Below, piece after piece: positions 8,495-15,455 of a stretch of 64,000 nucleotides of DNA (position 1 is the first letter of the stretch; every line of letters starts with the position of its first letter). Source of the stretch: Gammaproteobacteria bacterium (GTDB taxonomy: Bacteria > Pseudomonadota > Gammaproteobacteria > UBA6429 > Thiohalophilaceae); NCBI GenBank assembly GCA_016125505.1, contig WGLP01000004.1, forward strand, positions 104,192 through 168,191, given 5' to 3'. The position numbers were made by a program, and so were the translations under genes. The notes beneath the pieces are model-generated. The model had not been told where the DNA came from. It ran no database searches and saw nothing but the letters and a program-made list of their open reading frames with translations.

Positions 8495-8884
8495 ATGAAT
8501 ACATTACGTTCTTTTATATTGCTACTGGGAATTAGCGTAATGTCATTCACACCTGCATATTCTGGCGCTGAGTCAGCAACAGAGCATGCCGTCATAGTGC
8601 ATTTCAATTATGGCTCCAAAGATCTAAAAAGCCTGTTCGCGCTCGAAGATAAACTAGAGGCGGCAATATCAAAGTCGGGGGCTGGCGAATATGATGGTAA
8701 TGAAATAGCAGTAGATGGAAGTCATGGCAGCCTGTATATGTACGGCCCAAGTGCAGACAAGCTTTTTGAGGTAGTAAAGCCCATTCTCGAAGCAACACCT
8801 TTTATGAAGGGTGCAAAGGTAAAACTGCGCTACGGCCCACCAAAAGATGGTGTGAAGGAAAAACATTATGTCATTAATCCCTGA
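8495..8884 (+). CDS. Secreted hypothetical protein (cassette 4)
   Basis: 129 residues with an N-terminal signal peptide (ILLLGISVMSFTPAYSGA), so exported. The mature part contains HAVIVHFNYGSKDLKSLF, GEYDGNEIAVDGSHGSLYMYG and a C-terminal KLRYGPPKDGVKEKHYVI. The compact alpha/beta pattern with a G-x-Y-D-G motif gives the impression of a small conserved family, but I cannot name its function. The ribosome binding site AGGGG comes directly from the preceding core site, 7 nt before the ATG. The stop codon (TGA) overlaps the left core of the next attC. Immunity or stress roles are possible but unsupported. Confidence 0.75.
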   Translation: MNTLRSFILLLGISVMSFTPAYSGAESATEHAVIVHFNYGSKDLKSLFALEDKLEAAISKSGAGEYDGNEIAVDGSHGSLYMYGPSADKLFEVVKPILEATPFMKGAKVKLRYGPPKDGVKEKHYVINP

Positions 8885-8959
8885 CAGGCGGGTCAAAGTC
8901 GCTTCCTTCGGTCGCAAGGACGCGCAAAAAGCGTACGCCCTTTACCCTTGTCGTTGGAC
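8879..8959 (+). other. attC recombination site 4
   Basis: The left core CCCTGAC (8879-8885) is one base from CCCTAAC. L'' GGGTCAAAG (8890-8898) pairs with L' CTTTACCC (8940-8947), leaving C8894 unpaired. The right core GTTGGAC (8953-8959) fits GTTRRRY. The total length of 81 bp is within the attC range. Confidence 0.7.
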
Positions 8960-9022
8960 ATACTAAGGATCTTGCGAAAGAACGGAAGGCCCTGATTAGT
9001 TCTCAATAGGAGTCGACAATTC

Positions 9023-9259
9023 ATGACACCTGTTCAATTAAAATTTGCACGTTTCAAATCAGGCCCGCTTGGCCGGACCATAGACACAATCCTCGGGCTG
9101 GCGCTCATCTGGTGGGGAAGCAGTCTCTCTTCTCTGTTCAAGGATCTCGCGCTCGTCATCGGTATATTCGCGCTGCTTGCCGGTGTACTGAACGTCTGCT
9201 GGGTGGCACCTATTATTGGCATCCCGTTTCGGGGTAAAGACATACCCAAAGAAGACTAG
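9023..9259 (+). CDS. Small inner-membrane protein, DUF2892-like
   Basis: A 78-residue protein with two hydrophobic segments, about residues 20-36 and 42-64 (ILGLALIWWG, then LALVIGIFALLAGVLNVCWVAPIIG). The pattern, with the GVLNVCWVAPIIG ending, resembles the YgaP-like/DUF2892 membrane family of unknown function. The ribosome binding site AGGAG lies 9 nt before the ATG. It is preceded by attC 4, and the core-like GTTGGAC recurs just after it at 9289-9295, so it may be a fifth, eroded cassette; its base composition is closer to the host than that of cassettes 2 and 3. Confidence 0.75.
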   Translation: MTPVQLKFARFKSGPLGRTIDTILGLALIWWGSSLSSLFKDLALVIGIFALLAGVLNVCWVAPIIGIPFRGKDIPKED

Positions 9260-9427
9260 GTATTGTGTCCCGCTTCATCGCGCTGGCTGTTGGACAGCCC
9301 ATCAACTTCGATGTTGGGGAGAGTTCCTACGGTTTGGTTCACTCCCTGATTCAGCCACCGGTCAAATGCCATCTGCCTGTCGGGATTATACCCGTCTGAC
9401 GGCGAGGCAAGCTTGTACGGATAGTTA

Positions 9428-10474
9428 TTATTGCGGCAGCCAGGACTGTTTGAGGTCTTCGAGTTTTTGTTTGGCCTCTGTCACGCGCGCCTGGGTATCC
9501 CGTACCTTGTCATACAGATCAAAGCTGAAGAATACATACGTATCGTCCACATCCTGGCGGCGAACCACACCCAGGGCATAATTGTTGTAACGAATCAGAC
9601 CGCCCAGACCGGCGCCGTTGTTATCCGTGCCCAACGTGACGAGTGTCGATACACCCCACCAGTGCTTGTAACTCGTATCGGTGTACCGGACAAAACCAAT
9701 CGGCTCGACGCCCACCGACGCCTCCAGCTTGGCCTGTTTCCGATTGGGCCAGTTCAGTTCGAGACCGACGCTGGGACGCACCACCACCCACTGCCAACGC
9801 GGCGCTGCTGCGAACAGATCCTGGTAGTCCTGCCCCCAGCCGTTAATCGCCAGTTCCCATGGCCACATGGGCAAACCGTCGGTCATATAGTGCATATACT
9901 CTTCGGCCCGTGTACGGACTTGCGCGCTGTAATATTTGTCGAATGACTGTAACTGCTCACTCAATACGGTAAACACCACGCTCGCGGCATAAGCGATATT
10001 CGCCTTCTGCGGATTGGATACGATCAATTTGCCCGGCGTCTCGCTGGCACAATTAAACACGACCTGCCTGCTCTCTTTGGGCCAGATCAACCTGGCGTTG
10101 CCGCTGACCGGGTCAGTGGAAAATTGAAAATAGTTTTTGAGATTTTCTCCGCCAATCTGCGCCTGCAGCACCTTGCGAAAGGCCTGCACGTCCGGGTCGT
10201 TTGCCGCCGCCTTGCCGCTGACAACCAGGGTGTTTTCCTCGCGCTCGAAGACATTGCTGATGGCCTGCACGGCCTTGACCGGGTCGCGCCGGACATCCGG
10301 CGCCAATAAGGCACCGCGCGCCATGGCCTCGAACGAGAGCGGATAATTCGGGTCGCCCGCTTCGTCGCACCAGGGCGAGACGGCGGCAGCTGCCGAGGCG
10401 ATACCGAAAACAAAGACAATGACGGAGAATACTATCTGGCGGGTTCCGGATTTATTGTGCATACACGTCGCCAT
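9428..10474 (-). CDS. Secreted protein of unknown function
   Basis: About 348 residues, starting at ATG 10474, which abuts the stop of the upstream alpha/beta hydrolase gene; ATG 10462 is an alternative. A signal peptide (QIVFSVIVFVFGIASAAAA) is followed by SPWCDEAGDPNYPLSF. The C-terminal half has alternating aromatic strands (WQWVVVRPSVGLELNW, KLEASVGVEPIGFVRY, GLGGLIRYNNYALGVV, YVFFSFDLYD) that look like a small beta-barrel or outer-membrane-associated domain, then a charged helical tail. I do not recognise a family. Tight coupling to the upstream hydrolase suggests they work together. Confidence 0.75.
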   Translation of the reverse strand: MATCMHNKSGTRQIVFSVIVFVFGIASAAAAVSPWCDEAGDPNYPLSFEAMARGALLAPDVRRDPVKAVQAISNVFEREENTLVVSGKAAANDPDVQAFRKVLQAQIGGENLKNYFQFSTDPVSGNARLIWPKESRQVVFNCASETPGKLIVSNPQKANIAYAASVVFTVLSEQLQSFDKYYSAQVRTRAEEYMHYMTDGLPMWPWELAINGWGQDYQDLFAAAPRWQWVVVRPSVGLELNWPNRKQAKLEASVGVEPIGFVRYTDTSYKHWWGVSTLVTLGTDNNGAGLGGLIRYNNYALGVVRRQDVDDTYVFFSFDLYDKVRDTQARVTEAKQKLEDLKQSWLPQ

Positions 10475-10475
10475 C

Positions 10476-11606
10476 CTAGAGCAATTGTTTGAGTTGTTTG
10501 AGGATTTCCTGGAGTTTCTCGGCCTTGTCGCTTCCCAGGGCGTCCTGCACCTTCGCCTCCAGCTTGTCCTGCAGTGCCTGTTTGACGGCAGCCGGTTCAA
10601 ATCCCGGTCCCCAGCGCTTGAAGTCGCCGTTATCGACACGCTGTTGCGCCTGCTGCAAATGCTGCAATTTAAACGCCGGCGCCATCTGGAAAAAGATGGC
10701 GGCATGCACCTTGGGGTTCAGCAGGTAGTGATCCAGGGCGTGCACATTGGCCTGATACACATGATCGACATCGACCTGGGCCGCGCCGTCTGTATTACCA
10801 CTCCAGGCATCCGCGAGGCGAAACTGTTTCACCTTACTCACCGGATCCCACTGGTGTTCGATATTGTAAAAACTGCGGCACACCGCCTGGGCGTTTTGCA
10901 GATTGAATGGCCGTACCCGGGACTCGTACGGGCCCAACTCGGTGGTATGCAGCAGGCGGCTCGTATTCGAGACCATATACACGGCGTCGAATTGAAAGTT
11001 CGCATCGCTGAACGGATTATTCCCGAAGTTTTGCACGTAGGCATCCGCCAGCTCGGGGATCGACTGGCGCAACTCCGCCAATATGGCATCCGTCGTCAGC
11101 ATGGGCTGGGTAGCCAGCAACTGCAGGGCATCGTGCACCACCGTCGTCCCCATGGAATGTCCGAGGATACCGTACTTAACGACTTGCCCATCGTGGACTC
11201 GTCCGATGCGGGAAACGGTATCGGTGATGGTTTGCATCACGCGCAACAACACGGTGGTGGAAACCAGTTTGAACTGGTACAGCAGGACATCACCGGCATA
11301 GCGCGCCGCTACGCTATCCGGCTTACTCAGAATGTCGTTGACCTTGCTTAACAGGTTCGGCACCAGCCCCGGGTCGAGCCGCTTGAACTGTTCGGTCAGG
11401 CCCTGAAAGCGGCTCAGGATGAGATCGAAGATGTCGTCGTAGCGAATTTCGACAAACTGGATCTGGTGTTCGAGGGGGTCGGGGCTAGCGTCAAAGCAGT
11501 CATACTGGCTGGCGGCGTCACGCAGGCAGGTCTTCGGTAGCTGGCTCCAGCCGCCCCGATGTTCGCCGATTCCATGGACCAAAAACAGTACGTTCGGGGC
11601 GACCAT
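10476..11606 (-). CDS. Alpha/beta-hydrolase (lipase/esterase-like)
   Basis: 376 residues, no signal peptide, so cytoplasmic. The N-terminus carries the oxyanion motif VLFLVHGIGEHRGGW at residues about 6-20; the nucleophile elbow GHSMGT lies around residue 150. An extended helical C-terminal tail follows (KLEAKVQDALGSDKAEKLQEI). These mark the alpha/beta-hydrolase superfamily. The substrate is not evident, though the HGIGEH motif is common in esterases and lipases. A strong AAGGAG precedes ATG 11606 by 7 nt. The downstream secreted-protein gene starts directly after its stop, so the two form an operon. Confidence 0.85.
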   Translation of the reverse strand: MVAPNVLFLVHGIGEHRGGWSQLPKTCLRDAASQYDCFDASPDPLEHQIQFVEIRYDDIFDLILSRFQGLTEQFKRLDPGLVPNLLSKVNDILSKPDSVAARYAGDVLLYQFKLVSTTVLLRVMQTITDTVSRIGRVHDGQVVKYGILGHSMGTTVVHDALQLLATQPMLTTDAILAELRQSIPELADAYVQNFGNNPFSDANFQFDAVYMVSNTSRLLHTTELGPYESRVRPFNLQNAQAVCRSFYNIEHQWDPVSKVKQFRLADAWSGNTDGAAQVDVDHVYQANVHALDHYLLNPKVHAAIFFQMAPAFKLQHLQQAQQRVDNGDFKRWGPGFEPAAVKQALQDKLEAKVQDALGSDKAEKLQEILKQLKQLL

Positions 11607-11851
11607 GTCTTATCTCCTTTTCAACACGGTTTATTGTTCTGGCTTTATTATTTACCACTGCTACTGCTCGCAAACTAGCGAAAAATTGAAGACAGGATAC
11701 TGATCCCGATCAGCTAAGCCCTTTGCAAAACTACACTGATATTGTTGAATTCCTGCTGCCATGTAATCTCGTGGCTCAACTGCCGCAGCAACACCGCTGT
11801 CCGGACAGGGACTCTTCAGGCAGTGGCAGGTTAACGCATGATCACACGCCA

Positions 11852-12940
11852 TTAAGCGGACGGCTGCAGTAAGGCTGCCATGACCCTTTCCGCAGACTCT
11901 AACGCCCCCTCCAGATAACCACCATAGTCCGATGCGGTTTCAGTCCCGGAAAAATACAGTTTATCCGTCCAGTGATCCAGCTTGATCCAGGGATGGCCAT
12001 AGTGTGGATGGCCCGCCGGCGGGACTGCATCCTCTGCCGTTGCCGTCAGCGGTTCCTCACACCAGTCGTGGATCCGGATCGAGTCGGGCCTGGCCGCCTC
12101 TTTGCCAAACAGGCGCACCAGTTGTTCCAGAATCAGCGCGTCCAGATCGGCATGGTGTTGACGCCGTAATGTTGCCGGCAAGGCAAGGAACCCGGACAAG
12201 GCAGCGTGTGTGCCATCCTTAGCCGTTGCATCGTAGATCTCCGCCATGGCCGCGCCCGGATAAGCCGACAGTGCACTGCCGGATAGACCTGCCTCCCGCC
12301 AGAACGGTTTTGCATAACGTATCAAGGCCTTGGCATGTCCCGCCATCCAGGTCGGCGTTGCCAACATCACATCCTGCAGGCGCGCATCCAGTGCCGGTTT
12401 AAATGTGACGCTCTTCGCCAGCAGGCGCGGCGGGATGGTGATCACGACCTGGCTTGCCTTGACACTGAGTTTTTCGCCGCGCCATTCAAATATCAACTCG
12501 ATATGATTGCCTTGATCAATAACCTCGCGTAAACAATGTTCCGCTTTCAGGATGGCGTGCGGCAACGTCTGCAACAACACCTCGACCAGACGAAAGACAC
12601 CGCCTTCGATCCGGCACGCCCCTGCGTAGGTGCCTTCATCGCGATATGCCTGTGGCGCTTGCAAGCGGTCGCGTTGATAAAATGAAATGCCTTCACACCA
12701 CTGCGGATAGACATCAAGCGCGTAGCGGGTAATGAATTCCGCAAGACGTGGTTGCAGTTCCGGCCAAATCCAGCTGGGGCCCAGGTCATAGCGGAAACCC
12801 GGACCCTCAGGCACACTGAGGATGCGCCCACCAAATCGCTCGCGTGCTTCAAATACAGCAATGCTGCGCTGCGTATCCCATAGACCTTGCGCCAGGGATA
12901 GCCCCGCCAGGCCTCCACCAATGATGGCTATGTCCAGCAT
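11852..12940 (-). CDS. FAD-dependent amine oxidase-like protein
   Basis: About 362 residues. The N-terminus is a dinucleotide-binding motif (IIGGGLAGLSLAQGL) followed by the acidic strand end FEARERFGGRI, and the C-terminus has the FAD-contacting signature YFSGTETASDYGGYLEGALE. This is the flavin monoamine oxidase/protoporphyrinogen oxidase-like fold; the amine substrate cannot be told. I chose ATG 12940 over the adjacent ATG 12943 because GAGGA is then better spaced. It is shorter than classical monoamine oxidases (about 450-500 residues) and has no membrane tail. The 245 bp between this gene and the downstream hydrolase gene show no feature. Confidence 0.85.
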   Translation of the reverse strand: MLDIAIIGGGLAGLSLAQGLWDTQRSIAVFEARERFGGRILSVPEGPGFRYDLGPSWIWPELQPRLAEFITRYALDVYPQWCEGISFYQRDRLQAPQAYRDEGTYAGACRIEGGVFRLVEVLLQTLPHAILKAEHCLREVIDQGNHIELIFEWRGEKLSVKASQVVITIPPRLLAKSVTFKPALDARLQDVMLATPTWMAGHAKALIRYAKPFWREAGLSGSALSAYPGAAMAEIYDATAKDGTHAALSGFLALPATLRRQHHADLDALILEQLVRLFGKEAARPDSIRIHDWCEEPLTATAEDAVPPAGHPHYGHPWIKLDHWTDKLYFSGTETASDYGGYLEGALESAERVMAALLQPSA

Positions 12941-13068
12941 CATGTCCTCGTCGACTCGTCACTTGCAAATATAAATCGTCCCAACACAAAAGCTCATGTA
13001 GACAAGCATATATATAAGTAGTTTCCTTTAGCGTTGGCTTAAACCGCGTGTTTTTCTGTTTTAACCTG

Positions 13069-13086
13069 ACGTCATAATAAGTTCAT
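13069..13086 (+). promoter_or_regulatory. Pho-box-like element upstream of the phosphoesterase
   Basis: ACGTCAT-AATA-AGTTCAT matches the 7-4-7 Pho box layout (CTGTCAT-N4-CTGTCAT), with the GTCAT and TTCAT repeats 11 bp apart. It lies 76 bp before the start codon of a secreted phosphoesterase, an expected target of PhoB. The second half-site is imperfect. Confidence 0.5.
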
Positions 13087-13161
13087 TTTTGTTAAACAGA
13101 AAAGTCATAAAGCATGATTACCGTCGGGCTTCCCAATAACCTCTTTTGGAGAGAAGCCATC

Positions 13162-14736
13162 ATGTTTAAAAAATCCCTTATCGCCGGAAGTATCGCGCTG
13201 GGTATTGCCGGCATGTGCGGCGCTGTCTTCGCACCTGCGGCAGTCGCTGGCACATCAACGCATACCAAAACGCCAATCAAACACGTTGTTGTGATCTTTC
13301 AGGAGAACGTGTCCTTCGATCATTATTTCGGTACTTACCCGACTGCTATGAATCCTGCCGATGAACCGCACTTTGTTGCACGCCAGGATACACCGCAGGT
13401 CAATGGTCTTAACGATGCCGCGTTGAACCACAACACAAACAGCGCCAATCCTTTCCGTCTTAGCAGGAATGAGTCACTGACCTGCGACGAAGACCACAAC
13501 TACACGCACGAACAACTCGCATACAACGGCGGCCTGGTCGACAAGTTTGTCGAACATACGACTCGCGATACCTGTTCCGCCCCGAATGTCAGCAAAGACA
13601 ATCTCGTCATGGGTTACTACGACGGCAATACGGTGACTGCGTTGTGGAACTACGCACAGAACTTCGCCATGAGCGACAACTCATACGACACGACCTTTGG
13701 CCCATCCACACCGGGCGCACTGAACCTGGTCTCCGGTCAGACCTGGGGTGCGATCTCAACCGACCCGGCAACGGATACCTATGGCGCAGTCGGCACCGAC
13801 GCCAATGGTGTTGGCACGGTCATCAACGATCCGGATCCGACCTACGATGATTGCTCCACGAGCAAATACCCGACCGTGTCCATGATCGACAGCAACAAAA
13901 ACGTCGGCGACCTGCTCAATGCGAAAGGCATTACCTGGGGCTTCTTCGAAGGCGGTTTTCGTCCGACCAGTTGGGACGCCAATGGCAAGGCAACCTGCGG
14001 TGCCAAGAGCGCCAACATCGGTGGCGTCATGGTGAGCGATTACATCCCGCACCACCAGCCGTTCCAGTACTACAAGTCCACCTCGAATCCGCACCACTTG
14101 CCGCCTTCGTCAGTGCGCATGATCGGCAAAACCGATCAGGCCAATCACCAGTATGACCTGAGCGACTTCTGGGCTGCGGTTGATGCCGGCAACATGCCTG
14201 CCGTGAGCTATCTGAAGGCCGCTGCCTATCAGGATGGCCACGCCGGCTATTCCGATCCGCTGGACGAACAGACCTTCATCGTGAGCACGATCAATCGTCT
14301 GGAAAAATCCCGTGACTGGGACAGCACTGCAGTGATCATCGCCTATGACGATTCCGATGGCTGGTACGACCATGTGATGCCACCGATCGTGAAGCAATCC
14401 AGCGATGCCTCACACGACGGTCTGGCCAATGGCAGCTGTGGCACGGTAGCCGACGGTGAACATCAGGATCGTTGCGGTTATGGTCCGCGTCTGCCGCTGC
14501 TGGTGATCTCACCGTGGGCGAAGGAGAACTATGTCGACCACAGCGTGACCGATCAGTCTTCCATTCTGCGTTTTGTAGAAGACAACTGGAACCTGGGCCG
14601 CATCGGCGACACATCCTTCGATCAGCTTGCGGGATCACTGGAAGGCATGTTTGACTTCAGCCGCCATCACCATGACCACGATCGTCGTCTGTTCCTGGAT
14701 CCGACGACCGGCCAGGTGCGTTTCCACCACGGCTAA
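13162..14736 (+). CDS. Secreted phosphoesterase (phospholipase C / acid phosphatase family)
   Basis: About 524 residues, starting at ATG 13162 behind GGAGAG; an upstream ATG at 13114 is less likely because the signal peptide starts at 13162 (SLIAGSIALGIAGMCGAVFA). Near residue 40 comes KHVVVIFQENVSFDHYFGTY, the N-terminal metal and nucleophile region of the PF04185 phosphoesterase family (AcpA, bacterial PLC). A downstream IIAYDDSDGWYDHV carries further metal ligands. It should act in the periplasm or outside the cell, releasing phosphate or head groups from esters. A Pho-box-like site lies upstream and a strong terminator follows 28 bp after the stop. Phospholipase and phosphatase activity cannot be told apart here. 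Confidence 0.9.
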   Translation: MFKKSLIAGSIALGIAGMCGAVFAPAAVAGTSTHTKTPIKHVVVIFQENVSFDHYFGTYPTAMNPADEPHFVARQDTPQVNGLNDAALNHNTNSANPFRLSRNESLTCDEDHNYTHEQLAYNGGLVDKFVEHTTRDTCSAPNVSKDNLVMGYYDGNTVTALWNYAQNFAMSDNSYDTTFGPSTPGALNLVSGQTWGAISTDPATDTYGAVGTDANGVGTVINDPDPTYDDCSTSKYPTVSMIDSNKNVGDLLNAKGITWGFFEGGFRPTSWDANGKATCGAKSANIGGVMVSDYIPHHQPFQYYKSTSNPHHLPPSSVRMIGKTDQANHQYDLSDFWAAVDAGNMPAVSYLKAAAYQDGHAGYSDPLDEQTFIVSTINRLEKSRDWDSTAVIIAYDDSDGWYDHVMPPIVKQSSDASHDGLANGSCGTVADGEHQDRCGYGPRLPLLVISPWAKENYVDHSVTDQSSILRFVEDNWNLGRIGDTSFDQLAGSLEGMFDFSRHHHDHDRRLFLDPTTGQVRFHHG

Positions 14737-14763
14737 TCAGCAATTCATCTTGCTGTAAACGAG

Positions 14764-14793
14764 GAGCCCCGCATCATGCGGGGCTCTTTTTTT
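14764..14793 (+). terminator. Rho-independent terminator of the phosphoesterase gene
   Basis: A 10-bp perfect GC-rich stem (GAGCCCCGCA / TGCGGGGCTC, 14764-14773 and 14777-14786) with a 3-nt loop is followed by seven T's. It separates the phosphoesterase from the convergent ydbL gene, whose stop codon begins at the T-run. Confidence 0.93.
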
Positions 14794-15151
14794 ATTTGCG
14801 TGTCCATTGCCCGGAGGGCAGGCGTATATACTGACCGGCCGGTGTACGTTCGATGGCCTTTTTACCCGCCAGCGTCTCCACCACATTCAACTGGGTATTG
14901 TTGCGCCGCGCGATGGACTGATATTCCTGTTTGCGCCTGGCGTTGATATCGGACATCAGTGCCTTTACATCCGCGGATGCGTCGGCCTTGACCAGGCCAA
15001 GATAACCGTCAGGTTGTTCGCCCAATAAACCCTGTTCCTTGGCATCCTGCAGGCTCATGGCCCAGGTAGCGGAAGACCAGCCGAGACCACCCAGCATGGC
15101 GATCATGACGGGCAGAATAAATAAACGTAACGTTAAGCGTCTTGTCATCAT
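14792..15151 (-). CDS. ydbL: YdbL family protein (DUF1318)
   Basis: About 119 residues from ATG 15151, preceded by AGAGGAAT; a longer frame begins inside ynbE and is not needed. The signal peptide is followed by MSLQDAKEQGLLGEQPDGYLG, the hallmark of YdbL/DUF1318, and the C-terminus LPSGQWTRK. In E. coli, YdbH, YnbE and YdbL cooperate in phospholipid movement between inner and outer membranes, with YdbL a periplasmic regulator of the YdbH-YnbE bridge. The gene order ydbH-ynbE-ydbL is conserved here, which makes the assignment strong. It converges on the phosphoesterase gene with the terminator between them. Confidence 0.92.
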   Translation of the reverse strand: MMTRRLTLRLFILPVMIAMLGGLGWSSATWAMSLQDAKEQGLLGEQPDGYLGLVKADASADVKALMSDINARRKQEYQSIARRNNTQLNVVETLAGKKAIERTPAGQYIRLPSGQWTRK

Positions 15152-15167
15152 GGTGATTCCTCTTTGA

Positions 15168-15368
15168 CTAAAACAGTCCCTTGTCTTCACTGAATACCTT
15201 ATCGAGGTCCTTGTCTACCTTGACCCGGATCTCGTGTTCGATTTTGACATTAAGATTGATCGTAATTGGTTTATCAGGTGCGACCACTTCCACCTTCGGT
15301 GTACACGCACTCGCCAGTATGGCAAAGCCCCATACCAGACCTAGATTGTTTAAGGTGATTCGCTTCAT
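15168..15368 (-). CDS. ynbE: YnbE-like outer-membrane lipoprotein
   Basis: A 66-residue lipoprotein. The signal peptide ends in the lipobox LASAC, after which the mature chain is short: TPKVEVVAPDKPITINLNVK, then IEHEIRVKVDKDLDKVF. This size and the PITINLNVKIEHEI core are typical of YnbE. In the E. coli model, YnbE multimers in the outer membrane join by beta-strand augmentation to YdbH to make a continuous hydrophobic groove. It lies between ydbH (87 bp upstream) and ydbL (16 bp downstream) on the same strand. Confidence 0.9.
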   Translation of the reverse strand: MKRITLNNLGLVWGFAILASACTPKVEVVAPDKPITINLNVKIEHEIRVKVDKDLDKVFSEDKGLF

Positions 15369-15455
15369 GGATATCCCTCGTAATATTTTATGAAAACCAG
15401 CATAGCACCATTCATCTTAGGCAGCCACTTACTACCTTCATCTGCTCATGCACAG

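Larger units (their letters stand above)
6666..8959 (+). mobile_element. Array of four integron-type gene cassettes without integrase (CALIN-like)
   Basis: Four short plus-strand genes are each followed by an attC-like site (6986-7077, 7402-7454, 8426-8486, 8879-8959). Each cassette's first bases complement its own left core: TTAGGGC with GCCCTAA in cassette 1, TTAGCGG with CCGCTAA in cassette 2. This is the signature of circular cassettes inserted by an integron integrase, which cuts between G and TTRRRY. Several cassettes are visibly poorer in GC than the flanking genes, and all read in the same direction. No intI or attI is in the window, so this fits a cluster of attC sites lacking an integrase, or the distal part of a larger array. 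Cassette boundaries are my reading of the core sites. Confidence 0.8.

Noticed and set aside
10476..10705. An N-terminal extension of the secreted protein gene at 9428
   Set aside because: The upstream part of the frame overlaps the hydrolase gene in another frame and reads as Arg/Ser-rich antipattern; the signal peptide begins at about 10474.
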